NCBI RefSeq assembly: GCF_963678635.1
Contig: NC_087069.1
Location: forward strand, 15,102,660-15,166,659
Length of the DNA stretch: 64,000 bases
DNA from: Symsagittifera roscoffensis
Lineage: Eukaryota; Xenacoelomorpha; Acoela; Convolutidae
Reading direction: 5' to 3'
Both the position numbers and the translations under genes were made by a program. A model generated the notes under the pieces. The model saw nothing but the letters and a program-made list of their open reading frames with translations. It was not told the origin of the DNA and searched no databases. The first letter of the stretch is position 1. The number at the start of each line of letters is the position of its first letter. Positions 12,201-25,273 of the stretch are shown here, one piece after another.

Positions 12201-12387
12201 GTTTAAGAAAAGCGCCCACTTTTTATAAAATTGTTTCTAGTTCTTAGTAAGAAACAAAAAAGAACGGTTTATAGGCTAAAAAACTGAATGATAAACTACA
12301 AAAACTGCCATGCATATGTCGCCGAGCTTTTTGCAGAGTGAAGAGAGAAATAATTTCATGAACGCTGCTCACATGTCGACACTTTTT
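9206..12387. repeat. tandem duplication of about 3.2 kb, left copy
   Basis: The sequence from GATGCTTTTAGTTGACATTG at 9206 to CATGTCGACACTTTT near 12387 repeats at an offset of about 3,290 bp with very few differences (scattered single bases and small poly-A/T length changes). The unit is AT-rich. Open frames that repeat in both copies (for example minus 9976-10275 and plus 10568-10780) show no recognisable domain. Words such as KLFLAFHKKSKEIKKG (near 11450) are only faintly reminiscent of a tyrosine-recombinase fragment. The high identity indicates a recent event or an assembly duplicate. Confidence 0.9.
10500..11400. repeat. inverted repeat inside the left 3.2-kb unit
   Basis: The segment around 10550-10680 (GTGTTGCTGGG..TCTAGTTTTTTAAATCTGTATGAAGATATA) reappears in reverse complement at about 11270-11395, with diverged similarity extending to about 10500-10790 and 11165-11400. 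The arms are separated by roughly 400 bp. The same arrangement occurs in the right copy (about 13790-14080 versus 14455-14690). Such arms suggest an old foldback element or an inverted pair of copies of one element. Confidence 0.65.
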
Positions 12388-12497
12388 TTAGAAAAGCATT
12401 TTTTGTAGATAGTTGGGGACAAAACGAGCTATTTTTAAAGTTGAGCTGAAGTAAAAATAGAGATTTGGGACATTAGATTTTTAAAAATCAAATCAAC
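12388..12497. other. 110-bp spacer between the two 3.2-kb copies
   Basis: This sequence is not part of either copy as far as I can see. It is AT-rich with no feature. Confidence 0.6.
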
Positions 12498-15400
12498 GAT
12501 GCTTTTAGTTGACATTGCACGCTTGCTTCTGATTCGAGTTTCGCAGTAATAGTGTAATCTTGGAGCTTGATTGATTCATATTGTAGCTTTTCAGTAACAG
12601 CTAATCTATGTTAAAATAACAGACTGATCAAATTAGACATAAAAGCGGATATGGTACATTTGTCTTAAGGTAGAGCAAAACTCTAACAAGACTGCTCGTA
12701 TCAGGGCAAAGCCCTGAATGTTCTGACTGCCTTTTAAGGTTTATGGAGCAGTAATAACATTAAAAAATTAAATGTAAGAAAAAATAAAATGAAATTTTTT
12801 TTTTCTAAAATTTGAAATTTTTTAAGACAGTCAACCCCCCACACGCCATACAAAGTACAAAAGGATAAATTTTGCTCCTTGTAACAAACCAATTATGGCG
12901 AATAAGATTCTTTTAACCAATTTGGAACGATTTCTAAGACGGATTAACTCTCCGCTTACGCGTTAATAGCGCGAAATATATCGCACGTTAATTGTCCCAA
13001 ATTGGCCAAAATGGCAATCTTTAAACCCCCATAACTTTACGAAAAATGATCATAGGTGAAATATCTTTTCAAATTTGAGCTGAGGACAACAATACTTTTT
13101 GAACGATATAAAAAAATTCCGTCAAAAATGGCTAGTTAAAAAGTCGAAATTTGTCTGAAGAAAAAAAAAAACCCAACCCCGAGCACAAATATTCCGTTAC
13201 TTTCGTATGGAAAGTCGGAACAATAAGTAACATGTTCCGTGTTTTTCATGCAGATTTTGGTGATTATTTTAAAAATTTCTTGCTGTTATATAGGAAAAAC
13301 AAATTTCTTTTTGTGAGATAGTTCTTGCTGCTAGTATATAAATCAAAAACCTAGAAAAAACTATTGCTTTTGTAAGCTCGCACCAAAGATTTTCACTGCA
13401 AAGTTTTAAAGGAAGAGCTTGATTATTACCACCAACTGTTCTTACAATTGCTTTATAAGTCAAACAATGTGGGTACCAAAAAACGATTAGATTTTTTTTA
13501 GAAGTACCATGGAAACCACACAACAAGTGTACAAAAATAGTACTAAAAGTGTTCTTAAAAGGGTACAAGGATAGCCAATTGTTGTGGAAAGAACTTAGAA
13601 TGTGACGACAAAACTCATTTAAAACTACAAGAAAATGGGTTCTTCTGTTTTTTCTTCATTTTAGTGTCGCTTCTTGTGCGTCGAGTGATGAGAAAACTAA
13701 TCAAATGCTTAAAAATTTGTACATTGTACATGATCGACAACTGTTGTGTCCAAAAAATTGATAGTTTTCTAATTGGTTTGCACACTATTTTTTTAAACCA
13801 AGAAACTTCTACCAAACCAGTCGTCTTTAGATAGTGTTTAATTTCAAAAATGGAGTTTTTTGTGTTGCTGGGCAAAAAAGGCTGGAAAAGAAAAAATAAC
13901 AGCACTACAATCTAGTTTTTTAAATCTGTATGAAGATATAGAAGAAACCATCAAGGAAGAGAGGACAAAAGTATTTTTACATGACAATTTTCACATGTCA
14001 TTTTTACAAGACAAACATGATTTAAAAAATTTGATCAATTGGTTAAAACAAATGCAAGCGAAGAAGACATGAATTTGTGCAACTTAAATGTTAATAAATT
14101 ACAAAAAAGGTCACAAAAGGAAGTGTTTTACAAAGGTCAAAATTGTAAAATGATATAAATTTGGTAAATAAGGCTAAAAATAAGTCAAGGCAAAATTGAT
14201 ATCAATGTTTTCATCATGGATTGGATTAGTGAATATTTTTTGATTTGCTAAGACATTCAAATCGCATAGTAAACATTGCATTCTCGGTTTTGATCCGAAT
14301 AACGCTCATAATTGACTCTAACAATTTCTAACAATAACGGGATCCTTATAAAAGTTTTTCTTCGTCAGAGTAGTTGGATACGAAATAGGAGTTCACAAAC
14401 TATTTAACTATTGCCGATTAAAAAAGAAAAACTGACTTTTTTTGCGTTTTCATCTACTAAAGAAATAATTTTGCTTCACTTGTAGTGACAACCATTGATT
14501 TAAGCAAGCCAAAAAAAATTTTTAATCTGTTTGTTTTTTGTATTGATTACTCTTAAATTCAAACTTTCTCTTTGTACTCTCCTCGTTTTTGTTTTTATAT
14601 CTTCATACATACTTAAAAAACTAGACTGATAGGCTGTTTTTTTTCTTTTTACAATTTTTGCCCAGAAACACAAAAAAAAATCCAATTTTGATCACAAAAA
14701 GTATCTGCATGTATACAAAAACTGAAAACGAGACAAAATTATTTCTTGCTTTTCATAAAAAATCGAAAGAAATTAAAAAGGGCGAAATTTCCAACACAGC
14801 CAGAAAAAAGGAATTTATTTCAAAGGTAACTAAAAAAACTTAGCAAAAATGCTGTTCATTTTCCAACACAATCCGGCATTATCGCAAATGAGTTAACCAA
14901 CAAGCCTTTTTTCCTCAATTTTAAACCTACTGCGCTGTAGACTTCTTTCACCCACCTTGATGATCAAGTTTGGAATGTTTTTTTTCTAAATTTTTTTTTA
15001 GTGTCGGTAAAAATTGTGTCTGCTAAACCTAAATTTTTATACGAGCAAGTTTATCTGAGCTTTTATTTTTCGTTTTCAGCGCATAACAAGGAAGCAGTAG
15101 AATTGTCCACGGAGAGAGACCACTCCCAGTGTATCTGAGACCTAGTAATGTTTTTTTTGGTCCACTCTACAGCATGATAAAAGAACAAATCAGAAGAACA
15201 CCATTGGGAGCCAGAAATCATTCGATTAAAACAACAAGTTTTTGTCTGAGTGATTAGGTACGAAATTACACTTCTACAAAAATTTTAAATAATGCCATTT
15301 AAGCGACCATGAAGCAATTTTTTTTTGTTTTTTTACAGCTTATAAAACAAATTTCTTATGGTGATCTCCATAAAATGTAGGAAAAATGAGCCAGAAATTA

Positions 15401-15675
15401 TTCAACTCATTTTTTAAAAAAAATTGAAACCAGAGTTTAAATGGGTTCCTCTATTTCGTCGTTTGCCTTCAAAACAACATTTTCGTTCTGTTTAAGAAAA
15501 GCGCCCACTTTTTATAAAATTGTTTCTAGTTCTTAGTAAGAAACAAAAAAGAACGGTTTATAGGCTAAAAAACTGAATGATAAACTACAAAAACTGCCAT
15601 GCATATGTCGCCGAGCTTTTTGCAGAGTGAAGAGAGAAATAATTTCATGAACGCTGCCCACATGTCGACACTTTT
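12498..15675. repeat. tandem duplication of about 3.2 kb, right copy
   Basis: This is the second copy of 9206-12387, starting with the same GATGCTTTTAGTTGACATTG word and ending at CATGTCGACACTTTT. It contains the same inverted repeat and the same unrecognised short frames (minus 13269-13568, plus 13860-14072, plus 14658-14843). Confidence 0.9.
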
Positions 15676-17644
15676 GAGCAAAATTGAAAGTTTATCCTCG
15701 AACAGGTTTTCTTTAAGCAACTGTCAAAAATTACGATACTACGAACTTCCTTCAGTAAATCATCAAATTGATACACTTCTTTCAGCTTTTTTTAAGATAA
15801 GTTTATAAGTTTTTTAGAAGGAATCTGTAACTGGTGAGTTTTGCACCTCTGTTATGACAAAAAATATGTCCATTTATCTAATATTCATTTTTTTTGTTTT
15901 CATCATATACCAGTGAAGCAAATCTCTAGTGCACTTTAAAAAAATTTTCAATAAAAGTTTTGTAAAATAAAAATTAAGATAAATTTGGTAAGATAAAAAA
16001 GTAGAATCGAAAAGGATTCTACTAAAGTTTTTTGTTCCGACCATTAAAAATGATAAGGAAACTTGTATTCGGGTGTGTTTGTTTTTGTTTCCACAAAAAA
16101 TCAGCTACCACACTTAATCGTCGATCAGAATTGAATGAGATATCATACTCAAGCCCTTTCAATCGTGATTCGAACAATAAAAAAAATGCAAAAAGAATTT
16201 TCACAGAGTTGAGAAAAATCGGTATGAAATGTTTGATGTTTGGTCTAATTTTGAGCAAATTAGTATCGAAATTAGTAATTGCAATAGCTTATTTAGGCTA
16301 AATTTAAGCCGCTAAAACTTGATTTTATTCAATTTAAGGTAGTTTTTGAAGTTTTTTAGCGCAATTTTGGAAACCAAAAAAAAACTTGAAAATTGAAAGA
16401 ACTTCCGCAAAAATTTTTTTTACAGTTTTTTTAGTTGACTTATTTTACTCTGACTCTCAAATATGCCTAATTTCTAACTTTTTATTCAAATTTTGTATCA
16501 CAAGATGCAGGACAAAACTCCACCAACTTGAGAAAACGTTTTTATCTGTGGTTGGAACATTCTGTGTTACTTGCACAGTAACCGGTTATTCTGGTTTTTA
16601 TACATCTTTATCAGAATCTTCCGCGACTATTGAACAAACTTTTCTCACCATTTTACTTGAACTAACTAACCTGGTTGCCTATTTTGACAACTGCAAAAGC
16701 ATTTTTTGAAAATTTTTTTGAGCACTACGCCTAAAACTAGGCAACTTCTACCATTGGTCTTACGTCCATCATTGGTCAGTTATTTTTAAAAATATATACA
16801 AGAACGAATGCGTTATGTGTCTAGTTTGGTACAAAAACCAGAAAACTGTATGGTATATGCATTGTCACTATACTTGGATGAAGCTCTGAACCAAATTCCA
16901 AAATCATTATCTGAGGAATCGTTAGGGAAAAAATCGAAAAAAAAGTATCAAAAATTTCTGCCATAAATCAATTTGAATTTAAACCGGGAATCTAGACTCA
17001 AGATGTCATTTCCTACACAGGTAAGAAATTTTTTTTCAAATAATTGCTAGAAGGAATAAAAGCTCGAATACAAAGGCCAACAAAAACCTTTAGGCATTGC
17101 TTCATTGTTCAGCGTTATCCCACTTCGATTATTGACAAGATTTGACTTTTTCAAAAACATTTTATAGCCGAAAAACAGTTATACTGACTTTATAAACGCT
17201 TAGATTAAATAGAATATCAGAAAATTTAACAGGGAAGAAATCCATTAAAGAACTTTATTTGTTTTCTCGGGAAGAAGTTAGAAATGTAAGAATCTATGAC
17301 TGGTAAGGGTTTTACAGCAAAAATTTTGTTTTTATTATTAGAAAGTAGTAGAATTGGGTTCAAATTCACTTGTATAAGATTGAAGTGCAAAAAAGCCAAT
17401 GCACTAAGTATAAACCAGATTAAATTATAAGATGTGAGTTGACGTTAGTTTAGTTTTTTCATCAAAATTTATCTGATGAGAAAATTGATTGTGTAAGCAG
17501 TAATATTAATGACAGCTAATTATAGTTCAAACAGCCGCACAACATAAGCAATACGTCATTACCAACTAAGAATAAATTTTTCAAAAAATTTAGTTAAAAA
17601 GATTGCAACGCCCAAAACTATTTAAAGAGTTATAAAAAGTGACA
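15676..17644. other. AT-rich non-coding sequence
   Basis: Short open frames at plus 16032-16301 and plus 16386-16709 have biased AT-rich composition and no motif I recognise. I see no repeat or RNA gene. Confidence 0.4.
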
Positions 17645-17844
17645 NNNNNNNNNNNNNNNNNNNNNNNNNNNNNNNNNNNNNNNNNNNNNNNNNNNNNNNN
17701 NNNNNNNNNNNNNNNNNNNNNNNNNNNNNNNNNNNNNNNNNNNNNNNNNNNNNNNNNNNNNNNNNNNNNNNNNNNNNNNNNNNNNNNNNNNNNNNNNNNN
17801 NNNNNNNNNNNNNNNNNNNNNNNNNNNNNNNNNNNNNNNNNNNN
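17645..17844. other. assembly gap of 200 N
   Basis: There are exactly 200 undetermined bases. The round number suggests a placeholder, so the true distance across it may differ. Confidence 0.99.
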
Positions 17845-20800
17845 CGAAAAAAAAAATTTTAATCAAAAAATTTGTAAGGAAATTTTTTTTTGACATTTTG
17901 CATAAACGGAAACCATGTGATAAGAAATTTTTTAAATAGAACCCATGCATAGAATTGTATGATTAGCATTTTTTTGTATGGAAACCTATGACAAGCATTT
18001 TGGTTGTTTTGGATCAAACCGGATAGATTTTCGTTGCATTAATGACAAAAAAAGTAAAACAATTTTCAATCGAATTTTTTATTAAAAAGGCCAGAAAAAA
18101 CCTTTGAAACATTCAAAAGATAGAAGTTTTCAGAAATTTACTTCGGCTTGCCTGGAAAATGAGTATCATTTATCAATTGTAATTTTTTAAATGAAAGTGA
18201 ATCTTAATTTGAAACAGTTTTTTTTCTTTGTCATTCAAACAATGTTTTTTAGTTCAAGAAACGAGCAAAATTTTTTCGCAGAAAATGTATGTAAAAAGAG
18301 GAAAATTAGTCATTACTTTCTAAATAAAGAAGTAAAAAATAAAAATCAGCCATGAAAAAAACATATATTATAATCAAATAAAAAATGTCGAACCTCAAAA
18401 CTCGTCGGTTTTTGCTAGTGTCACTTGAAATCAAGTTCTGCTGGAATATGAGTATAACTAAAACAAAACAGATTCAATTCAAAAAACACTATTACAAAAA
18501 ATACCTAAAAAATGTATTCAACAATTTATTAGTTTTGATGCATATAATAGAACTCGTTTTGAGGCATAATTTTTTGAAGTAAAAATGAAATATCATTAAA
18601 TTCAAAATTGTACCTACCAAAATTTTATTATCGTGAAACCAACAAAACATTAAAGGAAAAAAAATTTTTCAAAAATGTTAGGAAGCTAAAACTAATCAAG
18701 AAAATTAAATTAGCATGGAGAACAAAATTACGTCTTTTTCTTCTTGAGAAGCAAAAAAGGTGTGTTTAAAAGACTAATTTGTTATTTCTAAAAAATGTAA
18801 ATTTTTGAATTTCAAAGAAAAAAATATACGCATTTCATTTTGATGCTTTTCTATAACATTAACCCAAATAGAAAACTGGATCAATAAGTAAAACTTTAAT
18901 TCCGAAGGAAATCTAATAATTAAACTCCACTTGCGAAAATTAGAAAATGTTTTTTTTGCGCCATTTCCACGTTCGTATTTGGCGAGTGCTATTTACGCAA
19001 TTTTCTGCAGATTGAGGTCAACCCGAGCAATTAGGAACCGATTGCAAAAAAAAATCAAATGTAAATATGAATTCTTTAAACAAAAGTCTTTAGCATTTAC
19101 AACAACAACAAATTTCGGTGAGAACAGTGTGAAAACAATTGTCTTCAGGGTTTTTTTCGACGACTGTCAAAAACAGCGTTTGTTTCCATCACAAAACTTA
19201 TCATAATAGTAACATCCACCTCAGTTTCTGAGCAGGTAAACTTTGTGAACCAAAAAAACGAAAATTGCAGTTATGGAGTGCTTTTCTTATATAATTTGGA
19301 GTGCCTAGTCAAATGTGAAAGCAAAAAAAATGGGTCTTTTTATAACTAAGACTCTTTTTATGCGACGGAAAATTAGTTTTTTTGTTTCAAATCAAAAAAG
19401 CTTTTATTGCCACAATCTATGAATCCCATCGATGAAGCCTGAAATTCTAGCGATTGAACGTTGATGATTTCGTAGCTTAAGTCAAATGTTTTTAAAAGGG
19501 AAATAATGCCCGCATTTCCATTTACTCTGGTAAAAACTTATAGCCTTCAAAAAGAGCAACACATCAGGTCCGGACGAGGAGATTTCAGGTAGCGAATAGC
19601 ATCAGCTCAATCATATGTCCAGTCGAAGAACACAAAACTGGCTGAACGATTGAGACAAAAAAAAAGAAAAAATAGACGCGAATTCAGAAATTTCCAGTCG
19701 AAGACTAACTACTGAATACTTGATACTGAATGCTAAATCAGGTTCATATAAAAGATGAAATAAAATCTGGACAAACATATGTAGTAAGCCTGGTGAATAT
19801 AAAGCTTAAAATCAATTTAAAAATATTTTTCGCTAAGGTTGAATTATTTCCTACTTAGCTCAACAGAGTTATTTTCTAGTCTTCTATAGTACAAATAGAT
19901 TCCAATTTAAAACTACGCAAGCTGGCAAAAAAACCACGAGGTGAATTTTAGCAAAACTTTTAAAATCGTTATAGTTCGGTAGACTTTTTTGATTAAATTT
20001 TTTTTTTGGCTGTTTTAGTTATAGAGTAAGTTTTTTCTTCTGTTTCTTTGATTAGTGTTTTAGCAAAAATGAATGTCAGAAAAATGAAAACCGAGGCCTT
20101 GTTTTACAACTAGTGATCGAGATGCAATGTTAAACCCAGACCACCTATTGCTGTTTCAAATCAAAAAGGCAATTATTTAAGTCCTACTTTTACTGTTTCA
20201 AATCAAAAAGGCAGTTATTTAAGTCCACAAATTTTATCTGAGTGAAAGAGGCATTAAGCTTTGATGATCCCACATATTGCACCAAATAGCTTAACAGTAA
20301 AATGATGCACGGATTTCCATTGAATCAGTTTAAAAAAATTTCAGCCTTCAAAAATTTAGAAAAGCAACTAACTGCAAAGAAAGTTCAAAAAGAAAGTTTT
20401 TTCCTGTCCTCTTAGTAAAAAATCAGAAAAAAATATCCTGCAGTTTCCATACAATATTTTAAGGTCATTTTGGTAAATGGTTGCAATTCAACAGAGCAAA
20501 AAAAGTAATTGAGATCCACCGAGTCCACTCTCAGCTCAGCTAGTGTGAGAAGTTTTTGGGCAGCAAACAAAATCAGCTCAATCGTACGAGGTTGGAAATA
20601 ATCACGGGCAATAATTGTAATTGAGGTTTTGCGGAGCTAAATTGAGATCCACTGAGCATTTTAAAAATTGAGGGTAACCACGGTTAATCATTTAGATCGA
20701 TCTATGTGACAAGATATTTATCTGCATCAAATTCAAAAAAATATTAGGCAGCGAACAACATCGGCTCAATCGTATGTATACACAAAGACCACAGAACTGA

Positions 20801-21212
20801 CTAAATGATTTATACAAAATTTTTTTAAATAATGTCGATCTCATAAAATTCCAGACCTAGACTAATCGAAGTTTTCTCTAACACATTTTTATATTTCAGA
20901 ATATCGCAACATCTAGCTTTATACTGAATGCTTATTGAAACTAATATAAAAACGCAAAGAACATCCGTAGGAAAAGCAAAAAAGTTATAAATATCAAGTT
21001 GATATTTCTAACTTGCTAAAGTGTATGCCATTAGTTTTTATAGCGTCAAAATTAGCCTTCCGAAAACCGAAAAAAAGCCAAAAGGCTGCCTGAGACAGAA
21101 TTATCTATGAACGAGGATTCCTTCATGAGAAGAACAGAGGACAACGCTAAGTGGCTTTTTGACCAACGTACAAAGGTTAGAATTCAGATATCGTAGAATT
21201 GATCCACGGAAG
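17845..21212. other. AT-rich non-coding with faint dispersed repeats
   Basis: There is no credible gene. A 42-bp direct duplication (CTGTTTCAAATCAAAAAGGC at 20151 and 20193) has a related word near 19386. A phrase like GGCAGCGAACAACATCGGCT followed by CAATCGTA recurs in diverged form near 19587, 20557 and 20748. These suggest three old copies of one unidentified repeat. Confidence 0.45.
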
Positions 21213-21960
21213 AGCAAGTCTAGAGACCGAAACAGAGAAAAAGTTATGAGTATGGACATAGAAGAAGTTGGTCAAAAAGGGACATAGTCTTCAACCGATC
21301 ATCCAGAACTCTGAGAGCCAATCTAAGGCTGCAGCGGAACAAATCTAATGCAGGATCTGCCAGATTACGAAAATCGTAAGCCGGCACTCTTTTTGATTTT
21401 GAAAAAACTCATCCGATTCCCTTGGGATTATAAAATGGAGAAAAACAAGAAAGGCGCCCAATTTTTTTTAGATTAAAAACAATTTAATTTGTTTTCTTTC
21501 AAACAAAGTGTCATACCGCTAGGTATGAGTACTTCTAGAATCCGAACGGATTGGTGAGCTAACTCAATATAAACTAGACAAGAATGAAAAGATATCTGAA
21601 CACTATACTGTGTTTCTACGTTCTGAGAGTCTTTGCTTTCCGATACGGTTTGGCCGTACCGGCCAAGGCCAACCGACCGGCAATGTTAACATATAAATAT
21701 ATATAAATACATAATGAGTTTGTGCCAATCCGGCCGGATGACACAAAGAGAGACGGTTATAATAGTTTTTGGGATTGATATCAAGGACGGTACGACAGAG
21801 AGGAGAAACATTTCAAATTCATCCCACGAAACAAAAATCTCGTGTCAAAAGCTTCTGCTTAACATGTCTGAGCGCACGTTCGCTTATGATTTTTTAATCA
21901 AAACTAACAAAAACTATCTTGAGGTTTTTCCCTTCTTTCTGGTACCATGTTGAAAATAAT
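21213..21960. repeat. segmental duplication D1, left part
   Basis: From AGCAAGTCTAGAGACC at 21213 to GGTACCATGTTGAA near 21953 this matches 26564-27350 with modest divergence. It includes the GC-rich words TTGGCCGTACCGGCCAAGG near 21650. A 79-codon ATG frame at 21714-21953 is kept in part in the other copy, but changes fall freely at amino-acid-altering sites, so I do not call a gene. Confidence 0.8.
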
Positions 21961-23245
21961 TAAGCGGCTCGACTTAAGAAAAGACTTAAGCGGCGCGACT
22001 TAATAAAAGACTTAATCCGCGCGACTTAAGAAAAGACTTAAGCGGCGCGACTTAAGAAAAGACTGACGGCGCGACTTAAGAAAAGACTGACGGCGCGACT
22101 TTAGAAAAGACTGACGGCACGACTTAAGAAAAGACTGACAGCGCGACTTAAGAAAAGACATAAGCAACGCGACTTAAGAAGAAAAGACTGACGGCGTGAC
22201 TTACGAAAAGACTGACGGCGCGACTTAAGAAAAGACTGACGGCGCGACTTTAGAAAAGACTGACGGCGCGACTTAAGAAAAGACTGACAGCGCGACTTAA
22301 GAAAAGACTTAAGCGGCGCGACTTAAGAAAAGACTTGAGCGGCGCGACTTAAGAAAAGACTGACGGCGCGACTTAAGAAAAGACTGACGGCGCGACTTTA
22401 GAAAGGACTGACGGCGCGACTTAAGAAAAGACTGACAGCGCGACTTAAGAAAAGACATAAGCGACGCGACTTAAGAAGAAAAGACTGACGGCGTGACTTA
22501 CGAAAAGACTGACGGCGCGACTTAAGAAAAGACTGACGGCGCGACTTAAGAAAAGACTGACTGCGCGACTTAAGAAAAGACTGAGAGCGCGACTTAAGAA
22601 AAGACTTAAGCGGCGCGACTTAAGAAAAGACTTGAGCGGCGCGACTTAAGAAAAGACTTAAGCGGCGCGACTTAAGAAAAAATTTAAGCGGCGCGACTTT
22701 AAAAAAGTCTTGAGCGGCACGAATTAAGAAAAGACTGGCTGCGCGACTTAAGAAAAAACATAAGCGACGCGACTTAAGAAAAGACTGACGGCGTGACTTA
22801 CGAAAAGACTGACGGCGCGACTTAAGAAAAGACTGACGGCGCGACTTAAGAAAAGACTGACGGCGCGACTTACGAAAAGACTGACAGCGCGACTTAAGAA
22901 AAGACTGACTGCGCGACTTAAGAAAAGACATAAGCGGCGCGACTTAAGAAAAGACTGATGGCGTGACTTACGAAAAGACTGACGGCGCGACTTAACAAAG
23001 GACTGACGGCGCGACTTTAGAAAAGACTGACGGCGCGACTTTAGAAAAGACTGACGGCGCGACTTAAGAAAAGACTGACAGCGCGACTTAAGAAAAGACT
23101 TGAGCGACGCGACTTAAGAAAAGACTTAAGCGGCGCGACTCAAGAAAAGACTAAGCGGCGCGACTTAAAAAAGATTGACGGCTTGACTTAAGAAGACTGA
23201 CGGCGCGACTTAAGCACGCGGCGCGACTGCGAAATCTAGTCTGAA
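21961..23245. repeat. 24/26-bp satellite array (GGCGCGACTTAAGAAAAGAC)
   Basis: About 50 tandem units alternate between a 24-bp form (ACTGAC linker) and a 26-bp form (ACTTAAGC linker) around the core GGCGCGACTTAAGAAAAG. A distinctive ACATAAGC variant marks higher-order spacing at 22157, 22454, 22757 and 22927 (297, 303 and 170 bp apart). The core carries the palindrome CTTAAG and is far more GC-rich than its surroundings. Serine/arginine-rich frames on the minus strand are translation artefacts of the repeat. The array interrupts duplication D1 and is missing from the equivalent site in D2 (near 27350). Confidence 0.95.
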
Positions 23246-23310
23246 AATGGTATGCGGCGCGACAGGAAAGTCTTTTCCTAAGTCGCGGACTTCGACCCGG
23301 GATCTTGAAT
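23246..23310. repeat. inverted satellite monomer closing the array
   Basis: GTCTTTTCCTAAGTCGCG near 23270 is the reverse complement of the satellite core with one change. The array therefore ends in one inverted unit, followed by a return to the D1/D2 shared sequence near 23310. Confidence 0.6.
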
Positions 23311-24535
23311 GCAGTTTACTCATACGCTGTCCAATCTGTAGGTGTTGAATTTAATTTTCATCTTTTTATTTTTCGAAGCTTAAAATCAGATTTTTTTTAT
23401 CTTATGCTGGGATACAAGACATGAGTCCGATGCAAAACATTTTGTTTATTTTTAATTTAGTTTTATTGAAACAATTGTACACTAACTGAAGATCACTTTG
23501 ACAATTATTTCTGTAATTTTGGAATTTGTATAAATAAGGTTTGTTATAAACTTCAGTTTACTTACCACAAGCAAGATTGGATCTCCACATGGTTTTGCAT
23601 CAGCTTGAACGATGTTTTTTTTGAAAGAAATAAGATTTAAAAGATATTATTTTTGTACCTTTTTTCGAATTTCTGTTTTTAACAACAGCTTTAACGTTGA
23701 GTTTTTCATATTTGAAAACATATTATGTCGTAGTAATGTCTGAAGGTTTGTTATTAAGTGCTTGAGAAGAAGTTACAGTTCACAGCTAGCAAATAGAATT
23801 TTTGTGTACTTATCAGTGCAATAACATAAAAAGGCTTTCAATGAAATTAAGACACTTGGTGATTTATGTTTGATCTTTTATTAAAATAACTTTACTGTCT
23901 TCTTTTTTCACGTCTCTCTTTCTTTGATCTGTTAATCGCTTTTTTCTGCTTTTCATTCTTCTCTCAAAAATATAGGGTAGCGTTGATTTTTTTCCTCAGA
24001 CAGTTGTGACTCCCTTCCCGCACCAAGCGCCCATGGATTTCAATCGATTATAGTTGATTTCCGACACGAAATTAATCCATTTTAAGTCATTACATATGTA
24101 AAATGGAGACCACGAAATCGATGACATTGCCATTTTAATCAAAAATTTTTGAGGAAAAAATCCATTGTAATCCATTATCATCTATTATAATTGATTATTT
24201 TGACACAGAATTTGATTATTTTTGATTACTTTTGAGGAACAAAAATCCATTTTAATCCATTATAAACGATTATAATCTTTTATTTTTGGCACAGAAATCG
24301 ATTATTTTGTCAAGAAAACTCATTATAATCTATTTTTCTAGTTAAACTATTTTTAGTTCTAATTATGTCTGGAAGAAAAAGCAAGTTTAAAGATGAAGAA
24401 ATATAAAATGTTCCCTAAAAACGTTTATATATGAAACAACATCAAAGATGTTTAAATGCTCATTTTCATTGAAGACTTCTACCATTGATGACTACTCACA
24501 AAGGATACTTCTCACATTTCTCTTCTATACGTTTT
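23311..24535. repeat. segmental duplication D1, right part
   Basis: From GCAGTTTACTCATACGCTGT this matches 27358-28530. The block near 24000-24330 is a run of AATCGATTATAATC-like words with dyad symmetry (ATTATAATCGATTAT style), also present near 28025-28330 and 29320-29640. There is no gene. Confidence 0.75.
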
Positions 24536-24712
24536 GAGCGGGCATCGGGTAGGGAAACATGTGACCTCAGCAGTCATTGGGTAGGAGAACCAAAGACCTC
24601 AGCGGGCAACGGGTAGGAGAACCAGTGATCTTAGCGGGCATCCGGTAGGAGAACCAGTGACCTTAGCGGGTATGGAGCAGGAGAACCAGTGACCTCAGCG
24701 AGCCTCGTGTTT
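24536..24712. repeat. 32-bp G-rich minisatellite, array 1
   Basis: Five units of GCGGGCATCGGGTAGGAGAA followed by CCAGTGACCTTA, 32 bp each. Related arrays lie at 28536-28705, 29834-30000 and, as about one and a half units, at 25503-25557. Confidence 0.85.
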
Positions 24713-25273
24713 TATTTGATTTTATTAGTTGTTGTTCAATTTTACCGGGAACTAATTGAGCCTTCCTAACTTACGGCGAAACTCGGACATCAGTTGACCG
24801 TTTCTGTCAAATCAATTGTCAAACTAGGCAACAGCAAAAATACAATAGAAAGAGCCACAAACTTGAAGATAGTAGAATTCTATAGCCTGGATTGACGTGT
24901 TTCATCTAGCTTGACCAAAAACGAATACGCTTTGACCTACTCGACTGAAAATGGCTTTGTTTCGACCAACTCGACATAAATTGGCTAAGTTTCGACCAAG
25001 TCTCCCAAAGGAAAAATGAGTTCGACTGTGATGGAAATCAACTATGGTTTGGGCGACTCGACTCCAGCTCGCATTGTTTTGACCGACTCGACCAAAGAAA
25101 AAATGTTTTCCCCAGTGTTCGAAGCAAGTCAGATATGTTCGACCGACTCGACCGAACGAAAAACGTGCAATCGTTTGATTTCTTTTTTGGCTATTTAAAA
25201 AAATAGAGGCACATACAGTCACACAGAGACACACATACAAAGACGCAGAGACAGTTACACATATAGACATACT
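24713..25273. repeat. composite repeat block: conserved linker, TCGAC-rich repeat, CACA run
   Basis: This block has three parts seen in the same order at four places in the window: a linker (TTTTACCGGGAACTAATTGAG and onward), a degenerate repeat of about 30 bp rich in TTCGACCGACTCGACC (24905-25170), and a CACATACAGTCACACAGAGAC-type array. Equivalent blocks: 25558-26560, 28706-29290, 30001-31316. Confidence 0.8.

Noticed and set aside
16032-16709. Two small plus-strand genes
   Set aside because: AT-driven frames without motif, good start context or conservation to judge by.
21714-21953. Small conserved gene in D1 and D2
   Set aside because: The frame is shared because the DNA is duplicated; differences alter amino acids freely and the D2 frame ends earlier.
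22620-22931. Serine/arginine-rich protein frame on the minus strand
   Set aside because: It is a translation of the 24/26-bp satellite; the unit lengths drift in and out of frame and there is no start context or other domain.
21961-23245. Possible CRISPR-like array
   Set aside because: There are no unique spacers; repeats and linkers are both repetitive and the context is eukaryotic.
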